This document shows positions 1 through 10,158 of a stretch of DNA of 64,000 bases, piece after piece. Both the position numbers and the translations under genes were made by a program. The notes beneath the pieces are model-generated. The model saw only the letters and a list, made by a program, of their open reading frames with translations. It made no database searches and was not told the origin of the DNA. Source of the stretch: Pseudomonas sp. G34 (GTDB lineage Bacteria; Pseudomonadota; Gammaproteobacteria; Pseudomonadales; Pseudomonadaceae); NCBI RefSeq assembly GCF_031119625.1, contig NZ_JAVHZV010000001.1, positions 62,001 through 126,000 on the forward strand, written 5' to 3'. Position 1 is the first letter of the stretch. Each line of letters starts with the position of its first letter.

Positions 1-312
1 AAGAGCAAACGGGCGGATGCCCAGGCTGCGCTGATGGAGCTCTCCCATTTCATGGAGCGCTACTACACGGCTAACGGCAAATACACGAAAGCGGCAAATA
101 CCGGGCCTGATCTTCCTTTCGCCAAGACGCCAAAGGACAGCGGGACTGAAAACTATACGTTGGCGTTGTCGGCCGTGGATGACTTCAGCTATACCCTTAC
201 TGCGACTGCCACGAACTCCATGACAAACGACTCATGTGGCAACCTCACCCTTACGGATAAGGGCGTAAAAGGCTCAAGTAAAGGGACGCCAGCGGAATGC
301 TGGCGACGCTAA
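1..312 (+). CDS. Type IV pilin (PilE-like), 3' end only
   Basis: The reading frame is open from the first base, so the 5' end lies outside the window. The visible part begins KSKRADAQAALMEL, the region after the hydrophobic N-terminal helix of type IV (minor) pilins of the PilE/ComP type, where this SKR-DAQ-L segment is usual. Two cysteines near the C-terminus (NDSC... and ...AECW) would close the usual disulphide loop. The product would be an inner-membrane-processed subunit of type IV pili, probably with a prepilin signal upstream. A strong hairpin terminator follows the stop codon, so this is probably the last gene of its transcript. Which minor pilin it is cannot be told from this fragment. 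Confidence 0.8.
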   Translation, partial: KSKRADAQAALMELSHFMERYYTANGKYTKAANTGPDLPFAKTPKDSGTENYTLALSAVDDFSYTLTATATNSMTNDSCGNLTLTDKGVKGSSKGTPAECWRR

Positions 313-326
313 GCCACGACAAAAAG

Positions 327-350
327 AAAACGCCCCTCGGGGCGTTTTTT
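327..350. terminator. Bidirectional intrinsic terminator between pilE-like gene and yqaE-like gene
   Basis: A G+C stem (CGCCC/GGGCG, tight loop) is flanked by an A run on the left and six T on the right, so it can terminate in both directions. It sits 15 bases after the pilin stop and 19 bases before the stop of the convergent small gene. Confidence 0.85.
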
Positions 351-368
351 ATTGCTCGCTTGCTCAAC

Positions 369-527
369 TCACCGCTTGGCGATGATGTACACCGCATGAA
401 TGATGCCCGGGAAATAACCGAGCAAGGTCAGCAGGATGTTCAACCAGAAGGCGCCAGCGAAGCCGACCTGCAGGAAAACCCCCAGCGGCGGGAGGAGAAT
501 GGCGATCAGAATGCGGATCAGATCCAT
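369..527 (-). CDS. YqaE/Pmp3 family small membrane protein (52 aa)
   Basis: The translated protein (MDLIRILIAILLPPLGVF...) has two hydrophobic helices and the LPPLGVF and NILLTLLGYFPGIIHA signatures of the YqaE/Pmp3/UPF0057 family. These are tiny integral membrane proteins linked to salt or membrane stress; the molecular role is not established. The frame is open for 24 more codons upstream, but the family start is the methionine at 527, and the extension is not family-like. Full length for the family. Monocistronic and convergent with the pilin gene. Confidence 0.85.
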   Translation of the reverse strand: MDLIRILIAILLPPLGVFLQVGFAGAFWLNILLTLLGYFPGIIHAVYIIAKR

Positions 528-725
528 GATGGTAGTCCTATAGTGGGCCCGGCTGGGCGATACTCCACAATCGACTGGTGCCGGCAACATCCGGTTCAAG
601 AAAAATCGCTCATTGGCACCGCCATGGCGCCAGCTAGATAGCCCGGCTGCTTTCGCATCGCCGTGCGGAGTCTATAGTGTGCTGGCCCTGTCTATAACTG
701 CTCCACCCCTTTCTGGAGAGCTTCC

Positions 726-1280
726 ATGAGCAAAACCTACAACGTGGCCGTACTGGTCGGCAGCCTGCGCAAGGCGTCGATCAACCGCAAGCTGGCGCTG
801 GCGCTGGCCGACCTGGCCCCGCAGCACCTGAAACTGCAGATCGTCGAGATCGGCGAGCTGCCGCTGTACAACGAAGACATCGACGTCGATCCGGCTCCGG
901 CCGCCTACACCACCTTCCGCAACGCGCTCAAAGCCGCTGACGCCGTGCTGTTCGTGACCCCCGAATACAACCGCTCGATTCCCGCGCCGATGAAGAATGC
1001 CGTGGACGTCGCCTCGCGCCCTTACGGGCAGAGCGCCCTGAGCGGCAAGCCGGCCGGCGTGGTCAGCGCCTCGCCAGGCGCCATCGGTGGCTTCGGTGCC
1101 AACCACCAACTGCGTCAGGCCCTGGTGTTCCTCGACATGCCACTGCTGCAGCAGCCGGAAGCCTACCTGGGCGGCGCGGGCAATTTCTTCGACGAAAGCG
1201 GCACGCTCAGCGACAGCATCAAGCCCTTCCTGCAGAAGTACATCGACACCTTTGCCGCCTGGGTCGAAAAGACCGCCTGA
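726..1280 (+). CDS. NAD(P)H-dependent FMN reductase / quinone (chromate) reductase
   Basis: A 184-residue flavodoxin-fold oxidoreductase of the NADPH-dependent FMN reductase family (ChrR/YieF type). Visible signatures are the FMN-phosphate loop GSLRKASINRKLA (residues 12-24), the PEYNRSIPAPMKNAVD segment (about 79-94) and SPGAIGGFGANHQLR (about 116-130). Family members are soluble FMN proteins that carry out two-electron reduction of quinones and, promiscuously, chromate. A GGAG-type ribosome site lies 8 bases before the ATG. The gene stands alone, ahead of a short GC hairpin. The physiological substrate cannot be inferred from sequence. Confidence 0.88.
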   Translation: MSKTYNVAVLVGSLRKASINRKLALALADLAPQHLKLQIVEIGELPLYNEDIDVDPAPAAYTTFRNALKAADAVLFVTPEYNRSIPAPMKNAVDVASRPYGQSALSGKPAGVVSASPGAIGGFGANHQLRQALVFLDMPLLQQPEAYLGGAGNFFDESGTLSDSIKPFLQKYIDTFAAWVEKTA

Positions 1281-1297
1281 CACAGGCGCACCACGCA

Positions 1298-1317
1298 GGA
1301 GCCCGGCTCCGGGCTCC
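1298..1317 (+). terminator. GC hairpin downstream of the FMN reductase gene
   Basis: A near-perfect inverted repeat (GGAGCCCG/CGGGCTCC) 17 bases after the stop codon. It is followed by only two T, so it may be a weak or Rho-assisted terminator. Confidence 0.45.
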
Positions 1318-1351
1318 TTGCAGCGGGACAACCAGGTACTTTTCCTCGCGC

Positions 1352-1378
1352 AAAAAGAAAACCCCGCCGAGGCGGGGT
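1352..1378 (-). terminator. Intrinsic terminator for the minus-strand acyl-CoA dehydrogenase gene
   Basis: An 8-bp stem (ACCCCGCC/GGCGGGGT) with a 2-base gap and, on the minus strand, a trailing TTTTCTTTTT run. It lies about 190 bases downstream of the dehydrogenase stop codon at 1565. Confidence 0.75.
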
Positions 1379-1527
1379 CTACAGACTCTATTCTGACATC
1401 CTTGATCAGCGCGCCATCCTGGCACCTTCCCACGTATCCCTGTCTGCTTCAGTGCGCTTCCTGCGCTAAGTCCTTGAAGTGAAGATTACGCCCCGGGCAC
1501 AAAGGCCAATAGTGGGTAAAGGCAGAA

Positions 1528-1555
1528 CCGCGTGTAAGCAATCGCCTACACGCGG
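1528..1555 (-). other. Hairpin just after the acyl-CoA dehydrogenase stop codon
   Basis: Nine-bp perfect arms (CCGCGTGTA/TACACGCGG) with a 10-base loop, 10 bases beyond the stop codon of the minus-strand gene. There is no clear T run, so it may stabilise the mRNA 3' end or act together with the terminator at 1352-1378. Confidence 0.5.
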
Positions 1556-1564
1556 CTCACGCCC

Positions 1565-3340
<1,776 letters not shown>

Positions 3341-3434
3341 GGGAAGTCCTCGGTAGCACGGTCAGACGCCGAGTCTAGCTCAACAACTTTTCAGACACAT
3401 AGGGTCGTGTCGTGACCGGTCAGCCACTGATCGG

Positions 3435-4799
3435 TCAGCCCGGATTGCCCTTCAACTTCACCGCACCGCGCCTGCGCTGCGCCTGGCTGTTCACGCGGTT
3501 GCGACCTGCACTCTTGGCGCCATACAGCGCCTTGTCGGCAGCCTTGAGCACCTCTTCCACACTGCGATGCTGGTCGCCGGACTGCGCCACGCCGATGCTC
3601 ACCGTCACCGACACCTGGGACGCCCCCGAGCCGGCACGGCGCTGACGCCCCAGGGTGTCGTCGACGGGGCGTTGCTGACGATCACGCAGCTGGATCTGGT
3701 AGCGCTCCACCGCCTGGCGTATCGCCTCCAGATGCGGCATGCATTGCTCGATGTCCTTGCCGGCGAATACCAGGGTGAATTCCTCGCCGCCGTAGCGATA
3801 CACCTTGCCGCCACCACCCACCTTGCGCAGTTGGCTGGCGACCACGCGCAGCACCTGATCGCCGACGTCATGGCCGTGGGTGTCGTTGAATCGCTTGAAA
3901 TGATCCACGTCGGCCATGGCGATCACGTAGTTGCGCCCCAGGCGTTGCAGGCGCTCGTTCAACGCGCGGCGCCCGGGCAGGCCAGTCAGCTCATCACGGA
4001 AGGCCATCTGGTAGGCCTCATGAGCCACCCCGACGACGATCATCAGCATCACCACGCTGGACATCACCTGCAGCGCATGGGGCTGGATGAAGGTATTGGG
4101 CAACATCCACGACAGCGCCAGCGCCCCCACCAGCTGCACCGCATGCACCGGCCGCGGGGTGCGCAGGTACTGGATCAGCAGCGCGATGATCACCAGCAGG
4201 AACACCGGGTAGGCCAGCTGCACCAGGCTCATCCACTCGGCATGCAGCGATGGCCAGCGGATCACCGACAGCCACTGCTCCAGGCCCTGGGGATAACGCC
4301 GTGCCAGGGCTGCCGCGACACCGCCGACCGCCAGCAGAACGGCCGCCCGGGCAACCAGATCCTGGATCAGGTGGGTACGCTCGCGCCACAGCGCGAACAG
4401 GCCATAGAGCGCAGGCAACAGCAGGCTGCTGAGGTGAAACACCAGCGCCGCGTCATCACGCACCCGGCCGAACTCACGGTAGTGATCGGCCTGCTCGTCG
4501 AGCAGAAAGTAGCCCAGGTACAGCACCAGCAGCATGAACAGTTCGCGCTGGCGGCCGTAGACCACGCAGAAGGTGCCGCCGAGCAGCAGCAGCGAGGTGG
4601 GCAGCACGTTGAACAGCGAGGTGAAGAACTCGGTCAGGGTCGGCAGGGTCGCGGCCAGCAGACCGCCGCCGAGCAGCAACAATGCCGGCAGAAAATGTCC
4701 CAAGCGCAACGCGACGAGACGCGGCAAGGCGAGCTCCGCAGTGACCGAAAAAAGAGACTGGCATTTTGCCTGTAATTGCCTGCCGACGCACGCCGGCAC
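3435..4799 (-). CDS. Membrane-anchored diguanylate cyclase (GGDEF)
   Basis: A 454-residue protein with about seven hydrophobic segments in the first ~270 residues, then a GGDEF domain starting at DELTGLPGR and carrying the active-site motif YRYGGEEFTL. It should make cyclic di-GMP from two GTP at the inner membrane. The RxxD inhibitory I-site expected five residues before GGEEF is absent (the stretch reads LRKVGGGGKVY), so product inhibition through that site is unlikely. The N-terminal sensor is not a named domain I recognise. The frame starts at a GTG (4799) without a convincing ribosome site, so the true start may be a little downstream. It lies between two paralogous acyl-CoA dehydrogenase genes, all on the minus strand, with a terminator in front of it, so it probably has its own promoter. 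Confidence 0.88.
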   Translation of the reverse strand: MPACVGRQLQAKCQSLFSVTAELALPRLVALRLGHFLPALLLLGGGLLAATLPTLTEFFTSLFNVLPTSLLLLGGTFCVVYGRQRELFMLLVLYLGYFLLDEQADHYREFGRVRDDAALVFHLSSLLLPALYGLFALWRERTHLIQDLVARAAVLLAVGGVAAALARRYPQGLEQWLSVIRWPSLHAEWMSLVQLAYPVFLLVIIALLIQYLRTPRPVHAVQLVGALALSWMLPNTFIQPHALQVMSSVVMLMIVVGVAHEAYQMAFRDELTGLPGRRALNERLQRLGRNYVIAMADVDHFKRFNDTHGHDVGDQVLRVVASQLRKVGGGGKVYRYGGEEFTLVFAGKDIEQCMPHLEAIRQAVERYQIQLRDRQQRPVDDTLGRQRRAGSGASQVSVTVSIGVAQSGDQHRSVEEVLKAADKALYGAKSAGRNRVNSQAQRRRGAVKLKGNPG

Positions 4800-4824
4800 T
4801 ATCAGGATCCTGCCCTGCGCCCAT

Positions 4825-4852
4825 AAAAAACCGCGGCACTCGGGCCGCGGTT
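4825..4852 (-). terminator. Intrinsic terminator after the second acyl-CoA dehydrogenase gene
   Basis: A 7-bp GC stem (CCGCGGC/GCCGCGG) with six A on its plus-strand left side, giving a T run on the minus strand. It lies 18-45 bases past the stop codon at 4870 and separates that gene from the diguanylate cyclase gene. Confidence 0.8.
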
Positions 4853-4869
4853 CATGGGGCGCTGAAGGA

Positions 4870-6675
4870 TCAGTAGCTCAGCGCGAAATCTTCTTCGCTC
4901 ATGTCCATCAGGCTGCTGGCACCAGACAGCATGGCTGCCACGTGGGTGCGGGTGCGCGGCAGGATGCGCGCGTAGTAGAACTGCGCGGTCTGCAGCTTGG
5001 CCTTGTAAAAGGCCTGGTCACCATCACCGGCGGCGATCTTCTCGGCCGCCACACGCGCCATGTCGGCCCAGAAGTAGGCCAGGCAGGCGTACCCGGAATA
5101 CATCAGGTAGTCGACCGAAGCGGCACCGACTTCCTCACGATCCTTCATGGCGGCCATGCCGATCTTCATGGTCACTTCGCCCCACTCCTTGTTGAGCGCG
5201 GCCAGCGGCCCGACGAACGCCTTGAGGGCGTCGTTGCCTTCATTGGCCTGGCAGAACTTGTGGACGATCTTGGTGAAGCCCTTGAGCGCTTCGCCCTGGG
5301 TCATCAACACCTTGCGGCCCAGCAGGTCGAGGGCCTGCACCCCGGTGGTGCCTTCGTACATCATGGCGATGCGGCAGTCGCGCAGGTTCTGCTCCATGCC
5401 CCACTCGCTGATGAAGCCGTGGCCGCCGTACACCTGCATGCCGTGGGAGGCGGATTCGAAGCCCACTTCGGTCATGAACGCCTTGGCGATCGGAGTCAGG
5501 AAGGCCAGCAGGCCATCAGCGGCTTTCTTCTGCTCTTCATCCTGAGCGTACTTGACGATGTCCACCTGCTTGGCGGTGAAGTAGACCATCGCCCGGTTGC
5601 CTTCGGCAAAGGCCTTCATGGTCAGCAGCATGCGGCGCACGTCAGGATGCACGATGATCGGGTCGGCAGCCTTGTCCGGCGCTTTCGGCCCGGTCAGCGA
5701 ACGCATCTGCAGGCGCTCACGGGCGTACTTGATGGCGCCCTGGAAACCCAGTTCGGCATGGGCCAGGCCCTGCAGCGCGGTGCCCAGGCGTGCGGTGTTC
5801 ATGAAGGTGAACATGCAGTTCAGGCCCTTGTTCGGCGCGCCGATCAGGAAGCCGGTAGCCGAATCGAAGTTCATCACGCAGGTGGCGTTACCGTGGATGC
5901 CCATCTTGTGCTCGATGGAACCGCAGCTCACGCCATTGCGCTCACCCACGCCACCGGAGGCAGAGGGCAGGAACTTGGGCACGATGAACAGGGAGATCCC
6001 CTTGGTGCCAGCCGGTGCATCGGGCAGGCGGGCCAGGACGATATGGACGATGTTGTCGGCCATGTCGTGCTCGCCAGCGGAGATGAAGATCTTGGTGCCG
6101 GAAATGCTGTAGGAGCCATCGGCCTGCGGCTCGGCCTTGGTGCGCAGCATGCCCAGGTCGGTACCGCAATGCGGTTCGGTCAGGCACATGGTGCCGGTCC
6201 ACTCGCCGGATACCAGCTTGGTCAGGTAGGTGTGCTGCTGCTCGGCGGTGCCGTGGGCGGAAATGGTGTTCATCGCGCCATGGGACAGGCCCGGGTACAT
6301 GCCCCACGACCAGTTGGCGGTGCCGACCATTTCGCTGACGGCCAGGCCCAGCGACTCAGGCAAGCCCTGGCCGCCATGCTCGACGTCATGGGCCAGGCTC
6401 GGCCAGCCGCCTTCGACGAACTGCTTGTAGGCTTCCTTGAAGCCGGTTGGCGTCTTCACGCCGGATTCGCTCCAGGTACAGCCTTCGGTATCGCCCACAC
6501 GGTTCAGTGGAGAGAGCACCTGCTCGCAGAACTTGGCGCCTTCTTCGAGAATCGCGTCGACCATGTCTGGCGTGGCGTCCTGGCAGCCGGGCAGGCTCTG
6601 GTAGTGCGCGTCATAACCAAGCAGCTCGTCACGTACGAAACGGATATCGCGCAAGGGGGCCTTGTAATCAGGCAT
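4870..6675 (-). CDS. Acyl-CoA dehydrogenase (FadE-type, 601 aa), PsrA-regulated candidate
   Basis: Long-form acyl-CoA dehydrogenase for fatty-acid beta-oxidation. It shows [13 protein letters not shown] (about residue 166), [14 protein letters not shown] (about 195) and [17 protein letters not shown] near residue 440, with the Glu of YEGTTG as probable catalytic base, and the C-terminal extension seen in its 591-aa paralogue at 1565-3340. Its length matches what I recall for PAO1 PA0506 (FadE1), a reported PsrA target. A GAGG ribosome site precedes the ATG. The upstream region has a consensus-like sigma-70 promoter with palindromic TCAAACA...TGTTTGA operators over its -10 region, indicating derepression by long-chain acyl groups. 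Substrate chain length is inference from the orthologue. Confidence 0.92.
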   Translation of the reverse strand: MPDYKAPLRDIRFVRDELLGYDAHYQSLPGCQDATPDMVDAILEEGAKFCEQVLSPLNRVGDTEGCTWSESGVKTPTGFKEAYKQFVEGGWPSLAHDVEHGGQGLPESLGLAVSEMVGTANWSWGMYPGLSHGAMNTISAHGTAEQQHTYLTKLVSGEWTGTMCLTEPHCGTDLGMLRTKAEPQADGSYSISGTKIFISAGEHDMADNIVHIVLARLPDAPAGTKGISLFIVPKFLPSASGGVGERNGVSCGSIEHKMGIHGNATCVMNFDSATGFLIGAPNKGLNCMFTFMNTARLGTALQGLAHAELGFQGAIKYARERLQMRSLTGPKAPDKAADPIIVHPDVRRMLLTMKAFAEGNRAMVYFTAKQVDIVKYAQDEEQKKAADGLLAFLTPIAKAFMTEVGFESASHGMQVYGGHGFISEWGMEQNLRDCRIAMMYEGTTGVQALDLLGRKVLMTQGEALKGFTKIVHKFCQANEGNDALKAFVGPLAALNKEWGEVTMKIGMAAMKDREEVGAASVDYLMYSGYACLAYFWADMARVAAEKIAAGDGDQAFYKAKLQTAQFYYARILPRTRTHVAAMLSGASSLMDMSEEDFALSY

Positions 6676-6764
6676 AGCGGGTACCTCTGCGGGTGGTCTC
6701 TTATGTTGGGGATGACCGGTGGGCGGTCGTGTTCAGCATGAGCATGGGGAAAGGATCGCTCCTC

Positions 6765-6809
6765 TCAAACACATGTTTGAAACATACGTTTACGCCCAAT
6801 TGCTGTCAA
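6765..6809 (-). promoter_or_regulatory. Sigma-70 promoter overlapped by two PsrA-like operators, upstream of fadE-type gene
   Basis: On the minus strand, a -35 TTGACA (6804-6809) and a -10 TATGTT (6781-6786) are separated by exactly 17 bases. The 16-bp near-perfect palindrome TCAAACACATGTTTGA (6765-6780) fits the PsrA consensus (G/C)AAAC-N2-4-GTTT(G/C) with N4. A second, overlapping copy GAAAC-ATAC-GTTTA (6779-6792) fits except at its last base and covers the -10. PsrA is the TetR-family repressor released by long-chain fatty acids. Binding here is inferred from the match and from the function of the downstream gene. Confidence 0.75.
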
Positions 6810-6825
6810 GGCCGCCCATGCACGC

Positions 6826-7578
6826 TCAGGCGCGCAGATCGAGCAATCCGGAGGGCCTCTGCTGATCCGCGGACGCGGCATAAAGGCTGATGCCCGCAGG
6901 CACGGGCGGGCTGGTGGAGGCATCGGCCGTGACCGACGGGTCGTCGCTTTTTTCGGCGTCTTCGTCGGCAGGGGCCTGGGTGGCCTCTCCTTCGCTTCCC
7001 TCGCTGCGCTGCATGGCCGCCAGTTCGGCGCGCGCCACTGCCATTTGCGCCTGGGCCTGGCTGGCCACGCTGCGATCCTGTGCGGAAGGCTCGGCAGGCG
7101 CCAGCGCCGCGCGGATGACGATTTGCATCTTGGTCAGCGTCGCCTGGGGGTCATTGGCGACAGCGCCGACATCGATGCTCACCTCGCCACCGGAGGCATA
7201 GCGCTTGCCGTCCGGGCCCTGGGTATAGGTATAGGTGGGCGCTCCGGCATGTACGCCACCCACGGCGGCATGGGCCTGCTCGTGGGTACGCACTTCGCGG
7301 TCACGGTTGGCCAGCTCGGCAACGACCAGTTGGAGCTTCTGTTCTTCCTGGGCAGTGCGTGGCTCGCCTGGCTTGGTGGGAGCGGAAGCCTCCGGCTGCT
7401 TGTCCTGTTCCTCTTGCGAGGTAGCAGCATTGGCAGAGTCGGTTTCGCTGCCCGCCGCTACGGGCGCAAAGGAGGCACGGGCCAGATCGGGCGAACTGGC
7501 CGATTCGTTCGGACGAGGTACGGAAGCCGAGAGCGGCGAGGCGAACTGATAGGCGGAAGAAAAACCAGCAATCTGCAT
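6826..7578 (-). CDS. SprA-related putative metalloprotease (HExxH) protein
   Basis: A 250-residue protein with a low-complexity Ala/Ser/Glu-rich N-terminus, then a conserved core with THEQAHAAVGG (H99-E100-x-x-H103, a zinc-type HExxH motif), APTYTYTQGPDGKRYASGGEVSIDVG and a helical stretch ending in an acidic tail. This is the architecture of the SprA-related / CJM1_0395 putative metalloprotease family. There is no signal peptide. Proteolytic activity is inferred from the HExxH only. It is followed on the same strand, 45 bases upstream in transcription order, by a small flagellar-rod-like gene, suggesting a two-gene unit. Confidence 0.75.
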   Translation of the reverse strand: MQIAGFSSAYQFASPLSASVPRPNESASSPDLARASFAPVAAGSETDSANAATSQEEQDKQPEASAPTKPGEPRTAQEEQKLQLVVAELANRDREVRTHEQAHAAVGGVHAGAPTYTYTQGPDGKRYASGGEVSIDVGAVANDPQATLTKMQIVIRAALAPAEPSAQDRSVASQAQAQMAVARAELAAMQRSEGSEGEATQAPADEDAEKSDDPSVTADASTSPPVPAGISLYAASADQQRPSGLLDLRA

Positions 7579-7623
7579 GTCGGTCTCCCTCCTGGGATCG
7601 AGCGCCCGGGCAGGCGCTGCGAT

Positions 7624-7890
7624 TTAGGCGGTAACGTCGATCAAGGTGCCCAACACCTTGTCCGCCGTCTGCACGACACGAGCGCCAGCTTGGGCTTCGT
7701 ATTGGCCAACGCGCATCTCGACCATGTTCTCGGCGATGTCGGCACGCGCCGCAGACGGCTCGTTGGCCTGGGCACGTTCGGCAGTGACCGGCGCGCTGGC
7801 GATTTCACCCGCGGCCTGATCGACCCGGCGCTGGCCGGACTGAATGGTGTTGATGCCAGCGTTGAATGCGCTGGTGGAAGAGATCTGCAT
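7624..7890 (-). CDS. Small protein resembling the C-terminus of flagellar rod/hook proteins (88 aa)
   Basis: The 88-residue product begins MQISSTSAFNAGINTIQSG and ends with a helix VEMRVGQYEAQAGARVVQTADKVLGTLIDV. The terminal pattern resembles the C-terminal helix of FlgE/FlgF/FlgG axial proteins. It is too short to be such a protein and no flagellar genes lie nearby. It precedes the HExxH-protein gene on the same strand (45-bp gap), so the two are probably cotranscribed. By position it may match the hypothetical PA0505 of PAO1. Function unknown. Confidence 0.6.
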   Translation of the reverse strand: MQISSTSAFNAGINTIQSGQRRVDQAAGEIASAPVTAERAQANEPSAARADIAENMVEMRVGQYEAQAGARVVQTADKVLGTLIDVTA

Positions 7891-7982
7891 GGGACGTCTC
7901 CTGCTGCAGGAACTTTATAGCCTGCATTTAAGCAGAAGCCGCTGAAAAGCTGTACAGCCAAAAGTGATGCAAGAGTTGCCGC

Positions 7983-8666
7983 TCATAGCATCAATCGCGA
8001 TAAATCGAGATGCTGCGCGACCTGCTCGGCGCCAATCGATGGCAGGAAAGGCACCTGCCCGATACAGGGCGCCGGCAGTCGCTCGGTGAGCGTGGCGAGG
8101 TTGTCCTGCAGCCGCGCGACAGTCGGGTCGACCACGTTGGCCACCCAGCCGGCTAGGGTCAGGCCATCACCGACGATGGCTTCGGCTGTCAGCAGCGCGT
8201 GGTTGATGCAGCCCAGGCGCACGCCGACCACCAGAATCACCGGAATGTCCAAGGCCCGGGCCAGATCGGCCAGCGTGGCCATGCCGCCCAGCGGCACGCG
8301 CCAGCCACCTGCGCCCTCGACCAGGGTGAAATCCGCGCCCTTGTCCAGAATCGTCCGAACCGCGGTTTGCAGCGCCGCCACCTCGAGCGACACGCCGGCA
8401 TCGCGAGCGGCCAGGTGCGGGGCGATGGCAGGCGCGAACGCCAGCGGGTTCACCTCCTCATAACGCAACGGCAGGCTGCACTGGTCGAGCAGTGCCAGGG
8501 CGTCGTCGTTACGCAGCCCCGCGGCGGTGAGCTGGCAACCGGAGGCCACCGGCTTGGCCGCCGCGGTGGACAGCCCCGCACGCTGCGCGGCGCACAGCAG
8601 GCCGGCCGCGATGGTGGTCTTGCCGATTTCGGTATCGGTGCCGGTGACGAAATAGGCGGCGCTCAT
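7983..8666 (-). CDS. bioD: Dethiobiotin synthetase BioD
   Basis: A 227-residue ATP-dependent carboxylase that closes the ureido ring of dethiobiotin from 7,8-diaminopelargonate and CO2. It begins [32 protein letters not shown] is the P-loop characteristic of BioD (usual form GTDTxVGKT). [11 protein letters not shown] near residue 115 is the second signature. The start at 8666 overlaps the bioC stop by four bases (ATGA), which fixes it although the frame stays open upstream. Last gene of the biotin operon. Confidence 0.95.
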   Translation of the reverse strand: MSAAYFVTGTDTEIGKTTIAAGLLCAAQRAGLSTAAAKPVASGCQLTAAGLRNDDALALLDQCSLPLRYEEVNPLAFAPAIAPHLAARDAGVSLEVAALQTAVRTILDKGADFTLVEGAGGWRVPLGGMATLADLARALDIPVILVVGVRLGCINHALLTAEAIVGDGLTLAGWVANVVDPTVARLQDNLATLTERLPAPCIGQVPFLPSIGAEQVAQHLDLSRLML

Positions 8667-9454
8667 GCTCGAGGCTCCTTTTGCAATACGCCATAGATAA
8701 CCTGGTAAGTGCACGGCAGCCCCTCGGGCTGGCGGCGCTGCTCGTAGGCATCGGCCAGGGCACGCAGCCGTGCGCGCCCGGTCAGCCCGACCGGGCGGCC
8801 AGCATTGAGATTGTGGGCGCCCAAGGCCTTGAGGCTGTGAGTGAGGTTGCGCAGGTCGGGGTAATGCAGACGATGGGCACGCACCTGCAGGCGCTCGACT
8901 TGTAGCCCGCTGGCTGCACACAGCGCCTGATAGTCCTCGACGCCGCGAAAACGATTGACGTGCACGAAGCCGTCGACGGCCTGCCAACTGTCGCGCAGCT
9001 CCTGCAAGGTGCCAACACACAGGCTGCTGAACGCCAGCACGCCGCCAGGGCGCAGCACCCGCTGCGCCTCACCCAATACCGCGGCGAAGTCCGCACACCA
9101 CTGCAGTGCCAGGCTGGAGAAGATCAGCTCGCAACTGCCGTCGCGCAGCGGTAACCGTTCGGCATCACCGGCCACGAAAGCCTGGGCACCACCCAGCAGT
9201 CGGGCGTGCTGCAACATGCCCTCGGCGATATCCACGGCAATGCCCTCGCCTTGCGGATACCAGTCCGCCAGCGCGCGACTGAAAAAGCCGGTGCCACAGC
9301 CCAGGTCGAGCCATCGTTCTGGTTTCAGGTGCAGCGGCAGATACCACAGCAACTGGCGGCCGACGTCGCGCTGCAGTTGCGCCACGCTGTCATAGGTGCC
9401 GGCAGCCCTGGAAAAGGACGCCGCCACCCTAAGCTTGTCCGGGCGGGTAGTCAT
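8663..9454 (-). CDS. bioC: Malonyl-ACP O-methyltransferase BioC
   Basis: SAM-dependent methyltransferase (263 aa) that masks the malonyl carboxyl so that the fatty-acid synthase can build the pimelate moiety. SAM motif I is [15 protein letters not shown] (about residues 48-62), followed by the acidic post-I loop AVDIAEGML and [12 protein letters not shown], typical of BioC. Starts and stops overlap those of both neighbours by four bases (bioH stop/bioC start at 9451-9454; bioC stop/bioD start at 8663-8666), indicating translational coupling. Full length. Confidence 0.95.
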   Translation of the reverse strand: MTTRPDKLRVAASFSRAAGTYDSVAQLQRDVGRQLLWYLPLHLKPERWLDLGCGTGFFSRALADWYPQGEGIAVDIAEGMLQHARLLGGAQAFVAGDAERLPLRDGSCELIFSSLALQWCADFAAVLGEAQRVLRPGGVLAFSSLCVGTLQELRDSWQAVDGFVHVNRFRGVEDYQALCAASGLQVERLQVRAHRLHYPDLRNLTHSLKALGAHNLNAGRPVGLTGRARLRALADAYEQRRQPEGLPCTYQVIYGVLQKEPRA

Positions 9455-10158
9455 GTCCGCGCCTCCACGAAGCGCGCTATCACAGCCGCCACTTCGTTCA
9501 CCTGCTCGACCACCAGGGCATGGCTCGCACCGTCGACACGGCGAACCTCGGCGGCCGGCTGCAGCCGCTCAATGGCCGCCGCGGCTGCCACCGGCACCAG
9601 GGCGTCGCCAGTGGCGAACAGATGCAGTTGCGGCCCGGCAAAGCCTTGCAGCGCCTGCCGCGTATCGAGTGCGGCAAGCAGCTCCAGGCCGGCCAGGGAA
9701 TCGGCACCATCGGCCTGCGCCAGCAGGCGGCGGGACAGTCCGCGGGCATCGGCAGCGCCCTGGCTGCAGAGCATGGCAAAACGCTTGAGCGTCGCCGTGG
9801 GGTTCAGCTCATAGCCCTCGCGAAATGCCGCGAAGGTCGCCGCCGGCATTGCCGTTGGCCACGCCTCGCTGGCGGTGAATCGGGCATTGCTGGCCAGCGT
9901 CAGCAAACCCGGGCAATCCGCACCGCGGCGCGCGGCCAGCAAGGCGGCGAGCATGCCGCCCAGGGACCAGCCAGCCAGCCAGGCACTGCGGGGCAACCCT
10001 TCGTCCAGCGCGGCCAGGCAATGCTCGATGTCAGCCTGCTCGAACGCCGGCAAGGCTTCGATGCGCACCTGAAAATGGCCGACCAACGCCTCGGCCAATG
10101 GTACCAGCGGCGCACTGCCGAGCCCCCAACCGGGGAGCAGAATCAGCGATGGGGGCAT
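9451..10158 (-). CDS. bioH: Pimeloyl-ACP methyl ester carboxylesterase BioH
   Basis: Alpha/beta-hydrolase (235 aa) that demethylates pimeloyl-ACP methyl ester, ending the BioC cycle. Visible features are [11 protein letters not shown] near the N-terminus (oxyanion region), the nucleophile elbow GWSLGG, the acid in FATGDALVP, and the His in GASHALV near the C-terminus. The ATG at 10158 shares one base with the bioF stop (TGATG). An in-frame upstream extension of 11 residues would run into bioF and is unlikely. Confidence 0.93.
   Translation of the reverse strand: MPPSLILLPGWGLGSAPLVPLAEALVGHFQVRIEALPAFEQADIEHCLAALDEGLPRSAWLAGWSLGGMLAALLAARRGADCPGLLTLASNARFTASEAWPTAMPAATFAAFREGYELNPTATLKRFAMLCSQGAADARGLSRRLLAQADGADSLAGLELLAALDTRQALQGFAGPQLHLFATGDALVPVAAAAAIERLQPAAEVRRVDGASHALVVEQVNEVAAVIARFVEART

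Noticed and set aside
3417..3440. Direct repeat CGGTCAGCC x2 at 15-base spacing upstream of the 591-aa dehydrogenase gene
   Set aside because: Overlaps the end of the cyclase coding region and matches no regulator; likely chance.
4573..6741. 722-codon open frame on the plus strand opposite the acyl-CoA dehydrogenase gene
   Set aside because: Antisense shadow of a GC-rich gene; the product is His/Gly/Arg-rich without any domain, and the minus-strand gene is a clear FadE.
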